Assembly: GCA_946414465.1 (NCBI GenBank)
Contig: CAMKOP010000008.1
Span: forward strand, 1 to 45,122
Reading direction: 5' to 3'
Origin: an uncultured Candidatus Saccharibacteria bacterium
GTDB lineage: Bacteria; Patescibacteriota; Saccharimonadia; Saccharimonadales; Saccharimonadaceae
Length of the DNA: 45,122 nt
Under the pieces are notes generated by a model. The model was not told the origin of the DNA and searched no databases. It saw nothing but the letters and a program-made list of their open reading frames with translations. Below are positions 31,932 through 41,130 of the stretch, piece after piece; position 1 is the first letter of the stretch, and each line of letters begins with the position of its first letter. A program made the position numbers and the translations under genes.

Positions 31932-33794
31932 TTAAGACCCAAATGTACATCTAATAGCGACACCACTATATTTAGCGCTATAATCAGTACTTGGGTTGAC
32001 TTTAGCACTTCGCAGGAACAGTTGATATGAACTGCTGTAATCACCCGCAGTAGACGACCAATAGTAGCCTAGCGATCCTCTACCACTGACCGATGAAGCA
32101 TCATGCCAGCCAGCGTAGACGAAATTGTTAGGATATGAGCGCAGAGCGTTTGATACTGGGACTGCCTCTGCAATCGTTTCGTATACTGGTCGTGTAGAAC
32201 TATCATAATCTACTGGTTTAATTCCATTATTTAGTCCTGTGACAATGAGTGACCAGAATTCATTGTTGGCTCCATTATTCTTATTACCTCCTTTTGGTAG
32301 ACGCCACCCTGTTGGACAAAGTGAGGTAGAAGTAACAGATTGGTTATTGGTGCTATAGTTAGTTGTGCTAGCAATAGCGGCAGGCCAGGCATAGTAATTA
32401 CCATAACCGTACCATTGTCTGTGGGCAGTAGTAATTCCTCCATAACTAGCCGTGAGAGAGCGATTAATATTACTGTTATTATAACGAGGCATGCGCATAT
32501 GTAAATCTCCACCCGAAATTACGTTTGCTGTAGTACCGTCTGTACTATAAAGGCTGTTTGGCACTGGTGGGGCAGAATAACTAAAGGTAAAGTTAGAATC
32601 CTCTGATTTGGCGAGGCCAGTGAATACTCCGCCAAAAGCGCCATTATTGCTTTGAGTATTGGATGAATTTATGGCCGCGTCGTCACTGAGCCTTAGGTTT
32701 TCTACCATCCAGCATTTACCAGTATTACCATCTGGGAGTTTGGCTATGGTATAGGTATTCCCATCCCTGATGTCAGTTCTAGCCGTGACATCGCCTATGC
32801 TCATAGCGTTGCAATCACTGGATGAGAATGTTTGCATTGAACCAGTAGAGGCTACCCAGACTGGGTAAAGGATGAGACCATTAGTAGATACATCAGCGCC
32901 TTCTGGGTCGCTAGGATTAGTAGAGATGGTAGCTTGTGGGCCATAGATAATGTCAGTGGAGCCAGATGTAGTAGAAGCTTCATAACTTGGTGACCAGCCA
33001 GCAAAACCGTAGTCTGGACGGGAATAGTTGTAGGCTCTTAATTCTGCGGTAGAATTAGCCGATACTTCAATTTGTCTGCCTGCTTTGGTCGAAGCTGCTA
33101 CAGTTATAAATTCAGTACCAAGCATAGTGCCTTCTATATCATCGGCATTAGGAGCATAACAGATGGAATTAGCAGGACAATCAGAAGCAGCTAATGGAGC
33201 AACAGGTGCAGGCCCAGCAGCTGGGTGTATAAGAGTATACTTGACTTTACCTAAATAATTACCAGCAAGTTGAGTAGAAGAGATATTAGCTTTATAAGTA
33301 GCATTGACGGATAAAGAGCCAGTACCAGTAGAACTAGTATATGAGGCTACTTTGGTATGAGCATTTGGTACTATATGGTAGTTATTGAAGGAGTTTTCTA
33401 TAGTAGGAGTAGTACCTGTGGTAGGATTAATTTTCATAGCCCAGTAGGAGTCTGTACCGGATGTATTAGTGGCTATATTAGTACTTTGTCCTATCATATT
33501 ATTATTACCAATAGTGTCATTAGAATAACCTACAGCATATAATGCAAAGCCTCCAGCATCATTACAGGAAACAGAAAGAGTACTACCTGGTATTTCTGCA
33601 CTGGTACCATTTGGTACTGTAGCAGAATAGTTACCACCACCAGTGGAAGTGAGAGTACAGGATGCAGCTATTTTGACTGCAGCTGTGGCAGTAGAGGCGG
33701 AGGCGGCAGAGGAATTACTGCTTGATAGTGCTACGCCAGAAAGTATTGTAACTAGACTTAGAGTTGATAGACCAATTAAGACTTGTTTATTCAT
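31932..33794 (-). CDS. Secreted FISUMP-domain surface protein (complete)
   Basis: A 620-aa secreted protein. A signal peptide (MNKQVLIGLSTLSLVTILSGVALS) precedes a Ser/Thr/Gly/Asn-rich beta domain (about 35-200) with SCTLTSTGGGNYSATVPNGT, and GKVKYTLIHPA near 190. A segment with YGFAGWSPS and LYPVWV (about 250-315) resembles InlB/Listeria-Bacteroides repeats. The last ~290 residues are a FISUMP domain (Fibrobacter succinogenes major paralogous domain): GKCWMVENLRL, CPTGWRLPKGG, YYWSSTAG and a terminal GVAIRCTFG. No sorting signal or membrane anchor is seen at the C-terminus. The start follows a modest TAGGAAAA. It is one of three paralogues in the window. Confidence 0.85.
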   Translation of the reverse strand: MNKQVLIGLSTLSLVTILSGVALSSSNSSAASASTATAAVKIAASCTLTSTGGGNYSATVPNGTSAEIPGSTLSVSCNDAGGFALYAVGYSNDTIGNNNMIGQSTNIATNTSGTDSYWAMKINPTTGTTPTIENSFNNYHIVPNAHTKVASYTSSTGTGSLSVNATYKANISSTQLAGNYLGKVKYTLIHPAAGPAPVAPLAASDCPANSICYAPNADDIEGTMLGTEFITVAASTKAGRQIEVSANSTAELRAYNYSRPDYGFAGWSPSYEASTTSGSTDIIYGPQATISTNPSDPEGADVSTNGLILYPVWVASTGSMQTFSSSDCNAMSIGDVTARTDIRDGNTYTIAKLPDGNTGKCWMVENLRLSDDAAINSSNTQSNNGAFGGVFTGLAKSEDSNFTFSYSAPPVPNSLYSTDGTTANVISGGDLHMRMPRYNNSNINRSLTASYGGITTAHRQWYGYGNYYAWPAAIASTTNYSTNNQSVTSTSLCPTGWRLPKGGNKNNGANNEFWSLIVTGLNNGIKPVDYDSSTRPVYETIAEAVPVSNALRSYPNNFVYAGWHDASSVSGRGSLGYYWSSTAGDYSSSYQLFLRSAKVNPSTDYSAKYSGVAIRCTFGS

Positions 33795-33894
33795 GGTTTT
33801 CCTAATGATATATTAATATGACACTATATATTATATATATTAGCATAAAAAGTATAATTTGTGCTATAATAAGCATAAGTAAATAAGGAAAAAT

Positions 33895-34497
33895 ATGGCA
33901 AAGATTAATCGAAAATTTATTGACAAGCATTGGCTAGTGTTTTTGTTTAGAGGTGCTCTTGCAGCTACGTTTGGCTGTTTTGCGCTTTTTACAAGGATGG
34001 CTAGTTTAGAAAACGTAATCGCAATCATCAGTGTATTCTTACTGTTGATGGGTATCGTAGATGCGGTGGGGGCACTATATTGCTCAACCAAAAAGCACGG
34101 TTGGTTCAACGCGGTAATAGATGCGGCGATTGATGTAGCAGCAGCTTTAGCATTGCTGTTTTCGGCAAGTAATCTTGCTAATGTGGTGATTATCATTTCT
34201 ATTTATACGATTGCTTCTGGTATCATTGATATTTTCCACGGATTTTTGTCAACAGTTGATCCGACCGATAGATTTATCCGAGTACTTGCTGGTGTAGCTG
34301 GCTGTGTAATTGGTCTAGTGATTTTAAACGCTGGCGGTTTTGAAATAACTACCTTTATTCGCTTCTTTGGTGCATACATGTTAATCGTAGGTGCTACCAG
34401 TTTGATTTATGGTGTTCACAACCGTTCACAGGAGATCGAAGACAAAGTTGCGCGCAAACAATCTGCTAAGAAGAAAAAATCCAGCAGAAAAAAATAG
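33895..34497 (+). CDS. DUF308 (HdeD-like) membrane protein
   Basis: A 200-aa integral membrane protein with about six hydrophobic helices arranged as three two-helix repeats, as in the HdeD/DUF308 family: FLFRGALAATFGCFALF, VIAIISVFLLLMGIVDAVGALY, GWFNAVIDAAIDVAAALALLF and so on. The C-terminal tail is strongly basic (KQSAKKKKSSRKK), probably cytoplasmic. TATAAT and AAGGAAAA precede the start. HdeD is linked to acid tolerance in enteric bacteria, but that role cannot be assumed here. Confidence 0.8.
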   Translation: MAKINRKFIDKHWLVFLFRGALAATFGCFALFTRMASLENVIAIISVFLLLMGIVDAVGALYCSTKKHGWFNAVIDAAIDVAAALALLFSASNLANVVIIISIYTIASGIIDIFHGFLSTVDPTDRFIRVLAGVAGCVIGLVILNAGGFEITTFIRFFGAYMLIVGATSLIYGVHNRSQEIEDKVARKQSAKKKKSSRKK

Positions 34498-34547
34498 TTT
34501 TAGTATTCTTTATTCATATGCTATAATTAGGTTTTAAGGAGGCTTTA

Positions 34548-35411
34548 ATGAAAGCAATTATTACAGATGCGGGGTTTGCGAGCCGCTATCTACCTATTAC
34601 TAAAACTATCCCTAAGGCCATGATTCCAATTGGCGCAAAGCCAGTAATGCAACTTTGCGTGGAGGAGTGCGCAGAAGCGGGAATTGACGAAATTATCATC
34701 GTCGCTACACCGAACACTAAAAGTAAAGAAATCTATGACGATTATTTCCATAATCCATCGGAAAATGTGAAGGCTCTGCTCGATAAACAAGGCAAGTCTG
34801 AACGTTTTGAGCCTGTGGAAAAGGTTTTGAACTTCCCGAAAATAACTGTAATCGAACAGGATCCAAATTTGCCGTATGGTAATGGTTCGCCGATTGTGTC
34901 GGCAAAGGAATTTGTCGAGAATGACGAGGCGTTTGTAGTGCTTTATAGCGATGATTTGATTTTGGGTGAGGGCGATGTCAAAACTTTGATTGAAAAGTAT
35001 AAAGAACATCCTGAGGCCAAAGCTGTGATTGCTACTCAAGAAATGCCTGAAGAGACATGGAGTAAGTTTGGCATGGTGGCCCTTAAAGACAATGGGACTT
35101 TGAGTCATATCGTAGAAAAGCCAAAAACACCAGATCTTTCGCCAAGTAATCTGACAAGTTATGGGCGTTATTTGTTGACGCCAGAAGTATTTGAATATCT
35201 AGTACCAGAGAATACTGGGCTCGACGATGAACTATGGACCGTTGATGCAATTACTAAATTAGCTGAACATGGTGATGTAGTGGTAGCACACAGTAAAGGT
35301 AAATGGATTACTACTGGTGATCCAAAGAATTATTTTATGGCACATCTCGAGTATGTGTTGAATCATACTGATTATGCAGAAGACGTAAAAAAGTTTATCG
35401 AAACACACTAA
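34548..35411 (+). CDS. galU: UTP-glucose-1-phosphate uridylyltransferase-like protein (variant G-loop)
   Basis: A 287-aa nucleotidyltransferase of the GalU family, which makes UDP-glucose. TKTIPKAMIPIGAKPVMQ with its catalytic-type Lys, IEQDPNLPYGNGSPI, the metal-binding Asp in VVLYSDDLI, and the late VDAITKLAEHG and GKWITTGDPKNY blocks all fit. The usual glycine-rich loop (AGLGTR) reads AGFASR here, losing the second Gly and Thr. TATAAT and AAGGAGG precede the ATG. It is the first gene of an operon with two small proteins and dnaE. UDP-glucose would serve the glycosyltransferase at 42.5 kb or surface glycans. Confidence 0.85.
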   Translation: MKAIITDAGFASRYLPITKTIPKAMIPIGAKPVMQLCVEECAEAGIDEIIIVATPNTKSKEIYDDYFHNPSENVKALLDKQGKSERFEPVEKVLNFPKITVIEQDPNLPYGNGSPIVSAKEFVENDEAFVVLYSDDLILGEGDVKTLIEKYKEHPEAKAVIATQEMPEETWSKFGMVALKDNGTLSHIVEKPKTPDLSPSNLTSYGRYLLTPEVFEYLVPENTGLDDELWTVDAITKLAEHGDVVVAHSKGKWITTGDPKNYFMAHLEYVLNHTDYAEDVKKFIETH

Positions 35412-35432
35412 AGCTAAATAAAGGAGGTAAAT

Positions 35433-35732
35433 ATGAATGTAGCAGAGTGGATAATTGTAGCAATCTTAAGTACAACTTTGTTGTTGCTCTTAATTTTAGC
35501 AATTATACTTTTGTTTAAATTAATCAAACTTAGCAAAGAAGTTGAAAAGGTAGTAGTTGAGGGTCAGGATATTGCAAAAAACGCAAATGGAATCGTATCG
35601 AATGTCAAAGGCATGACTTCATTTGGCGGCACGATAGAGATGTTTGTAGATAAATATATTACTCCAAAGATGAAGGAAAAAATTAAAGAGGCCAAAGCCA
35701 AAGAAAGGAGCGAAAATGGCGGAAAAAAATAA
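35433..35732 (+). CDS. Small single-helix membrane protein
   Basis: A 99-aa protein with one N-terminal transmembrane helix (about 7-31; leucine- and isoleucine-rich) and an amphipathic helical tail (KLSKEVEKVVVEGQDIAKNANGIVSNVKGM), similar in layout to DUF948-type proteins that accompany YtxH-like proteins. AAAGGAGG precedes the start. It overlaps the next gene by 17 bp. Function is not known; pairing with the downstream gene suggests a shared envelope-associated role. Confidence 0.75.
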   Translation: MNVAEWIIVAILSTTLLLLLILAIILLFKLIKLSKEVEKVVVEGQDIAKNANGIVSNVKGMTSFGGTIEMFVDKYITPKMKEKIKEAKAKERSENGGKK

Positions 35733-36150
35733 AGGTGGTGCAGGTAAATTTATTTTGGGTGCGGCACTTGGTGCGATTGCCGGCGCGATTGCTGGTAAGT
35801 TTGCATCAAAAAAACTAGAAGAAAACAAAGATTTTGACGAAAACGTTTTTGAACACGAAGATGATGGCTGCGATGAATGTGGTTGCAAAAACTGTATATG
35901 CGAAAAAAAAGATGAAGTAGAAGAAAAAGTCGAAGAACTAAAAGACGAGGTTAAAGATAAAGTTGAAACCACAAAAGAAAAGGCTGAAAAAGTTGGCAAA
36001 ACTGCAAAAGAAGAAGCCAAGAAAGTTGGTGTAGCGGCAGAAAAAGGTGCAAAAAAGGTCGCTAAAAAAGCTGAAAAAGAAGTAAAAAAGGTTGCCAAAA
36101 AAGCTGAAAAGGGTGCTGAAAAAGTAAAAAAGACTATCGAGCATGCCTAA
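35716..36150 (+). CDS. YtxH-like protein with cysteine cluster and Lys/Ala-rich tail
   Basis: A 144-aa protein with three parts. The N-terminal glycine zipper GKFILGAALGAIAGAIAGKFA resembles YtxH-type membrane-associating segments. A short cysteine cluster follows, CDECGCKNCIC, with five cysteines in 11 residues, which could bind metal or form disulfides. The last ~85 residues are low-complexity helical Lys/Ala/Glu repeats (for example KVAKKAEKEVKKVAKKAEK), reminiscent of LEA-type or H1-like tails. AAAGGAG supports the start inside the previous gene. The end overlaps dnaE. Function unknown; DNA or membrane association is conceivable. Confidence 0.75.
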   Translation: MAEKNKGGAGKFILGAALGAIAGAIAGKFASKKLEENKDFDENVFEHEDDGCDECGCKNCICEKKDEVEEKVEELKDEVKDKVETTKEKAEKVGKTAKEEAKKVGVAAEKGAKKVAKKAEKEVKKVAKKAEKGAEKVKKTIEHA

Positions 36151-39100
36151 AACGCCTAAGCTAAAGCCTAGCGACTTCGTACATCTACATAACCACACGC
36201 ATTATTCATTGTTGGACGGTTTGACTAAGGTTCCAGAATTAGTAAAATACGTCAAAGAACAAGGTATGGAAGCTGTGGCTGTAACTGACCACGGTACGAT
36301 GTCGGGGCTGGTTGAACTATATAAGGAATGTAACGCAAATGGTATTAAGCCTCTACTTGGACTAGAGGCTTATGTGGCAGCGCGTAAGATGACCGACAAG
36401 GATCCAGCACATGACAAGCAGAGGTTTCACATTACCTTAATTGCTATGAATAATAAGGGATTTGAAAACCTTTGCCGTATTATGTCTAACGCCGAAGAAC
36501 ACGGTAAGTATTATAAGCCGCGCACCGATCATGATGAGCTCAAAAAATACAACGAAGGCATAATTTGTTTGTCTGGTTGTATGGGTTCAGAAATATCAGA
36601 GGCAATACGTAATGACGATGACGAGAGAGCCTTCGAACTAATTGATTGGTATCGAAACGTATTTAAGGACAGATTCTACCTAGAAATGCAGGACCATGGT
36701 CACCCAAAATCATCCACTCATTCAGCAGAGCAGAAGAAGGTTAATGATTGGCACATGGCACACGCTAAGGAATTGGGGCTTCCACTAGTAGTGACTTGCG
36801 ATGCACATTATTTGAAACACGAAGATCAAGACGCACATGAAGTTTTGCTCTGTATCGGCACGGCGGCGAATTTATCCGACACGAATCGGATGACTCTAAA
36901 GGATTTTGATCTACATGTAATCTCAGCATCTGAAATTGTCGAGCATTGGCAAGATACCTGCCCAGAAGCAGTGCTTAATACGAAAAAAATTGCAGATAGA
37001 TGTGATGTAGATTTGCAACTTGGGCGGATTTTGATTCCAAAATTCCCAGTACCAGATGGCGAAGATGAAAAAACTTACCTAGATAAGCTGGTTTTTCAAG
37101 GATTAGTGTATCGATATGGAAACAAAACATTAGAAGATGTTAGCGGTCTGGAAGTTAACGAATGTAGAAAGATTTTAGAGAAGGTCGATAAAGATCGAGA
37201 TGATGAGCATAAGGTATTGCCTAGGATTGATTATGAACTATCTGTAGTGGATAAGATGGGCTATAACGGATACTTTTTGATTGTACAGGACTTTATTAAC
37301 TGGGGAAAATCACAGCGAATCGTATATGGACCAGGACGTGGCTCGGCTGCTGGTTCGATTTTGGCTTACGCTCTACGTATTACAGAGCTTGACCCATTAA
37401 AATATGACTTGCTTTTTGAGAGGTTTTTGAACCCAGACAGAATTAGCATGCCAGATATCGATACAGATATTCAGGATACAAGGCGTGATGAAGTAATTCA
37501 GTATTGTTCAGATAAATATGGATTTGATAGGGTGTCAAATATCGTAACGTTTGGCAAGATGATGGCCAAAAACGCAGTGCGCGATGTGGCAAGAGTGCTT
37601 GAGGTACCCTATGCAGAAGCCGATAGGCTCGCCAAAATGGTGCCTGACCCTGTGCAGGGCCATCATGTACATTTGGCAGACGCTATCAAAGATGTACCTG
37701 AATTAAAACAAGAATATGAAACAAATCCTACTTCCAAAGAGGTGATTGATTTTGCTTCAAGATTAGAGGGAACTATCCGCAATCACGGCGTACATGCTTG
37801 CGGCGTAATTATTGCACCGGATGATTTAGTGAAATTCTTACCACTTGAAGTATCGGCGAAAGGACCAATTGCGGCACAATTCCCAATGGGGCAGGTGGAA
37901 GAGCTTGGGTTGCTTAAAATGGACTTTTTGGGACTATCTAATCTATCAGTAATTAATAACGCGCTCCGAATGATACGAAAAGTCTATCATGATGATATTG
38001 ATTTATCGAACTTGCCACTAGATGACCCCGAGACATATGCGCTTTTGCAACGAGCAGAAACTACTGGCGTATTCCAGCTAGAATCTGCCGGTATGAAGCG
38101 CTATTTGAGAGATTTAAAGGCTTCAACTTTTGAGGATATTATCGCTATGGTGGCGCTTTATCGTCCTGGTCCAATGCAATTTATCGATTCATTTATTCGA
38201 AGAAAACACGGGCAAGAACCGATCACATATTTACATCCTGGACTGGAGGGGGCTTTAAAGAATACTTATGGAATTTTGATTTACCAAGAGCAGTTCATGC
38301 AGATTTCGAGAACTTGGTGTGGTTTTACAGGCGGACAGGCAGATACTTTGCGAAAAGCAGTGGGTAAGAAAAAAATTGACTTAATGAAAAAAGTTAAGCC
38401 TGAATTTATCGAAGGAGCTATGAAAGTCGGTGGGGCGACTAAAGAAATCGCCGAGGAATTTTGGAATCAATTACTTGAGTTTGCAAATTATTGCTTTAAT
38501 AAGTCGCACGCGGCGTGTTATGCCTTGATTGCGTATTGGACGGCATATCTCAAGGCGCATTATCCAGATGCATTTATGGCGGCGCTAATGACATCTGATA
38601 TGCGTTGGACTGACCGCTTGGCAATTGAGATTTCCGAATGTAAGAAAATGGGATTAAAAGTATTAGGCCCTGACATTAATCAATCATATGGGGATTTCGG
38701 CATTGTCGGGGGCGAAAATACGATTCGGTTTGGTTTATCTGGGATTAAAAACATGGGGAAATCACTGGTTGAAGACATTGTTATTCCAGAGCGCGATAAG
38801 AATGGTCCATTTAAATCGGTTTGCGATTTTGCAAAACGAGTAGATTCAACTAAATTTAACAAGAAATCTTGGGAAGCTGCGATTAAAACTGGTGCATTTG
38901 ATAGATTTGGTGCTTCAAGGTCAGATTTGCTATTTAATCTCGAGGCAATTCAGGCCTATGGAGCTAAGATCCAGAAAGATGTAGGCTCGGGACAGACTGA
39001 TTTATTTGGTATGATGGGCGAGGCGGGGGCGGTGCCAGAAGTTGAAATCAAGCCAGCGCCTGTCCAATATCCGGAAAAAGAACAGCTCCTCTGGGAACGT

Positions 39101-39883
39101 GATTTGATGGGGCTGTATTTGTCGGCACATCCATTAGATAAATATGACACGTATTTTGAAGAGCAGACTCATCCAATGTCTTTGATTTCGGAAGAAAACG
39201 ATGACAAAATGGTGACAGTAGGTGGAATTATCACCAACGTGCGGACGATTTTGACTAAAAAGGGTGATAAGATGGCATTTGTGAGTATCGAGAATAAAAC
39301 TGGGGAAGCGGAATTTATCGTTTTTCCATCTGTATTTGCAGAATGTGGTGGTAAGCTTGAGGTGGATAATGTGGTAAGAGTAAAGGGGCGAGTTAACGCT
39401 AAGGATAAAGAGGGTAGGATATCTTCTGAGATTAAGATTTTGGCAGAGGAGGTAGAGATTATCTCTGACGAGATGCTGGAATCGTATACCTCTACTGGTA
39501 CGAAGTTAGCTGCCCCAAAACTAGCCCCTAATAATAGGCGTGGGAAGTCTTCGGCAGAGCATGTTTATAACAAAAGTGGCGGCGCGAAAGGAGCGCGTAA
39601 GGAATCTCCGATAACAGAGGAACATAGAGTTATCAAGGAACCACCAAAAGACCCTCGTAAGGAGCGTCTGTACATATTGATTAAGGATGCTTCAGATACA
39701 GAAACTTTGTCGGCAATTCGACGACTGGCTGACCTCAATTTAGGGATACAAGAAGTAGTACTCGTGATAAAAGAAGGTGAGACCAAACGGCCACTCAGGA
39801 TGCCATTTAGGGTGGAGGTGACAGAAGAACTGCTTGATAAATTGAAAGAGCTGGTCGGGACGGATAGTGTGAAGGTTCGTTAG
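36143..39883 (+). CDS. dnaE: DNA polymerase III subunit alpha
   Basis: A 1246-aa C-family replicative polymerase. The N-terminal PHP domain keeps its metal-binding residues (FVHLHNHTHYSLLDG, VTDHGTMSG, LLGLEAYV, VTCDAHYLKHED), so a PHP-based proofreading activity is possible. The palm holds the catalytic acids in SMPDIDTDIQD and GPGRGSAAGS. HGVHACGVII, FMQISRTWCGFTGGQAD and FNKSHAACYALIAYWTAYLKAHYP follow in the fingers region. An OB domain (VTVGGIITNVRTILTKKGDKMAFVSIENKTG) and a C-terminal tau-binding-type region end the protein. It overlaps the upstream gene by 8 bp and lacks a strong Shine-Dalgarno sequence, so translation is probably coupled. Confidence 0.97.
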   Translation: MPKTPKLKPSDFVHLHNHTHYSLLDGLTKVPELVKYVKEQGMEAVAVTDHGTMSGLVELYKECNANGIKPLLGLEAYVAARKMTDKDPAHDKQRFHITLIAMNNKGFENLCRIMSNAEEHGKYYKPRTDHDELKKYNEGIICLSGCMGSEISEAIRNDDDERAFELIDWYRNVFKDRFYLEMQDHGHPKSSTHSAEQKKVNDWHMAHAKELGLPLVVTCDAHYLKHEDQDAHEVLLCIGTAANLSDTNRMTLKDFDLHVISASEIVEHWQDTCPEAVLNTKKIADRCDVDLQLGRILIPKFPVPDGEDEKTYLDKLVFQGLVYRYGNKTLEDVSGLEVNECRKILEKVDKDRDDEHKVLPRIDYELSVVDKMGYNGYFLIVQDFINWGKSQRIVYGPGRGSAAGSILAYALRITELDPLKYDLLFERFLNPDRISMPDIDTDIQDTRRDEVIQYCSDKYGFDRVSNIVTFGKMMAKNAVRDVARVLEVPYAEADRLAKMVPDPVQGHHVHLADAIKDVPELKQEYETNPTSKEVIDFASRLEGTIRNHGVHACGVIIAPDDLVKFLPLEVSAKGPIAAQFPMGQVEELGLLKMDFLGLSNLSVINNALRMIRKVYHDDIDLSNLPLDDPETYALLQRAETTGVFQLESAGMKRYLRDLKASTFEDIIAMVALYRPGPMQFIDSFIRRKHGQEPITYLHPGLEGALKNTYGILIYQEQFMQISRTWCGFTGGQADTLRKAVGKKKIDLMKKVKPEFIEGAMKVGGATKEIAEEFWNQLLEFANYCFNKSHAACYALIAYWTAYLKAHYPDAFMAALMTSDMRWTDRLAIEISECKKMGLKVLGPDINQSYGDFGIVGGENTIRFGLSGIKNMGKSLVEDIVIPERDKNGPFKSVCDFAKRVDSTKFNKKSWEAAIKTGAFDRFGASRSDLLFNLEAIQAYGAKIQKDVGSGQTDLFGMMGEAGAVPEVEIKPAPVQYPEKEQLLWERDLMGLYLSAHPLDKYDTYFEEQTHPMSLISEENDDKMVTVGGIITNVRTILTKKGDKMAFVSIENKTGEAEFIVFPSVFAECGGKLEVDNVVRVKGRVNAKDKEGRISSEIKILAEEVEIISDEMLESYTSTGTKLAAPKLAPNNRRGKSSAEHVYNKSGGAKGARKESPITEEHRVIKEPPKDPRKERLYILIKDASDTETLSAIRRLADLNLGIQEVVLVIKEGETKRPLRMPFRVEVTEELLDKLKELVGTDSVKVR

Positions 39884-39922
39884 AGCTCCTCTGGTGGCTT
39901 TGTCAATCAACTGGAGTTTTGG

Positions 39923-39928
39923 TATAAT
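39923..39928 (+). promoter_or_regulatory. -10 element of smpB, leaderless layout
   Basis: TATAAT, then TAGGGC, then the ATG at 39935. It is part of the TATAATTAGNGCATG group. Confidence 0.65.
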
Positions 39929-39934
39929 TAGGGC

Positions 39935-40351
39935 ATGAAAAAGAAAAGAGTGTCAGATAATGTGACAGTAAATCGCAAGGCGAGATACGATTACACCCTC
40001 GGTGACGAGTTGACGGTCGGGATGGCACTTGCAGGTCCAGAAGTGCGTTCGATTCGCGACCACCATGTGCAACTGAAGGGGTCTTTTGTGACAATTCGAA
40101 ATTCTGAACTGTGGCTCAATAATTTGACACTCGGAGCTGAGACGGCGCGGAATATCAAACTACTCGCCACGAAGAAACAGATTGCAGTACTGGAGCGAGA
40201 AAAGGTAGCTGGTTCGACCATCGTGCCAGTTAGGTTACTTGGTGGATCACGACACATTAAGCTGGTGATTGCCGTAGGTAAAGGTAAGAAAAAATACGAC
40301 AAGCGTGAAACTATTAAAAAACGCGATATTGAGAGAGGACGATACTTATGA
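39935..40351 (+). CDS. smpB: SsrA-binding protein SmpB
   Basis: A 138-aa SmpB, the tmRNA partner in rescue of stalled ribosomes. Conserved features are VNRKARYDY, GPEVRSIRDHHVQLKGSFVTI, ELWLNNLTL, TARNIKLLATKKQI, VPVRLL and the C-terminal GKGKKKYDKRETIKKRDIERG. It ends soon after this region, so the C-terminal tail that enters the mRNA channel is short. It overlaps xth by 4 bp. No tmRNA gene is recognised in the window. Confidence 0.94.
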   Translation: MKKKRVSDNVTVNRKARYDYTLGDELTVGMALAGPEVRSIRDHHVQLKGSFVTIRNSELWLNNLTLGAETARNIKLLATKKQIAVLEREKVAGSTIVPVRLLGGSRHIKLVIAVGKGKKKYDKRETIKKRDIERGRYL

Positions 40352-41130
40352 AAATTTATTCTTGGAACGTGAATGGCTTAAGAGCCGTGATTCGTAAAGG
40401 TGCTCTACAGGATTTTTTGAATGAATACGATCCGGATATTTTGTGTCTACAAGAAACGAAAGCTAAGCAAGGGCAGGCTGAGATTGATTTGCCGGAGTAT
40501 GAGGAATTATGGAATTCGGCTGAAAGGGCGGGGTATTCTGGTACGGCGATTTTTACTAAAATAAAGCCGCTTTCGGTAAGGAATAATTTACCGACTGGCG
40601 TAGTATTTGCAGATGAATACGGCGACCCATTAACGGAAGGACGCGTATTGACGGCGGAGTTTGAGAAATTTTTCCTAGTAAATGTATATACGCCTAATTC
40701 TAAAAATGGATTAGAAAGGCTGGCGCTTCGTGCCAAAAAATGGGATCCAGAATTTAAACATTATTTAATGGAACTAGAAAAGACCAAGCCAGTAGTAGTG
40801 TGCGGAGATTTTAATGCGGCGCACGAGGAAATTGACATCGCAAGACCAGCCACCAACCATCATTCGGCTGGGTTTACCGATGAGGAAAGGCAGGGAATTA
40901 CGAATTTGGTTAAAGCTGGGCTCGTAGACACCTTCCGTGATTTACATCCAAATGAGGTACGTTATACTTGGTGGTCACACTGGGGCCATGCGCGGGCCAA
41001 TAATGTTGGTTGGCGGATTGACTATTTCTTTATTTCTAGTAGTTTAAAACCAAATCTAAAGTCGGCTGAAATTTACGAGAATGTGATGGGGTCGGATCAT
41101 TGCCCAGTTTCGATTGAATTGGAGTTTTAG
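40348..41130 (+). CDS. xth: Exodeoxyribonuclease III / AP endonuclease
   Basis: A 260-aa EEP-family nuclease for abasic-site repair. Motifs are YSWNVNGLRA (Asn), ILCLQETKA (Glu), YSGTAIFTK, VNVYTPNS, VVCGDFNAAHEEID (Asp and Asn), FRDLHPNEVRYTWWS, GWRIDYFFIS and GSDHCPVSIEL (catalytic His with Asp). Length is normal. It is coupled to smpB and to the following gene by overlap and abutment, which looks like a compact housekeeping operon rather than a functional grouping. Confidence 0.95.
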   Translation: MKIYSWNVNGLRAVIRKGALQDFLNEYDPDILCLQETKAKQGQAEIDLPEYEELWNSAERAGYSGTAIFTKIKPLSVRNNLPTGVVFADEYGDPLTEGRVLTAEFEKFFLVNVYTPNSKNGLERLALRAKKWDPEFKHYLMELEKTKPVVVCGDFNAAHEEIDIARPATNHHSAGFTDEERQGITNLVKAGLVDTFRDLHPNEVRYTWWSHWGHARANNVGWRIDYFFISSSLKPNLKSAEIYENVMGSDHCPVSIELEF

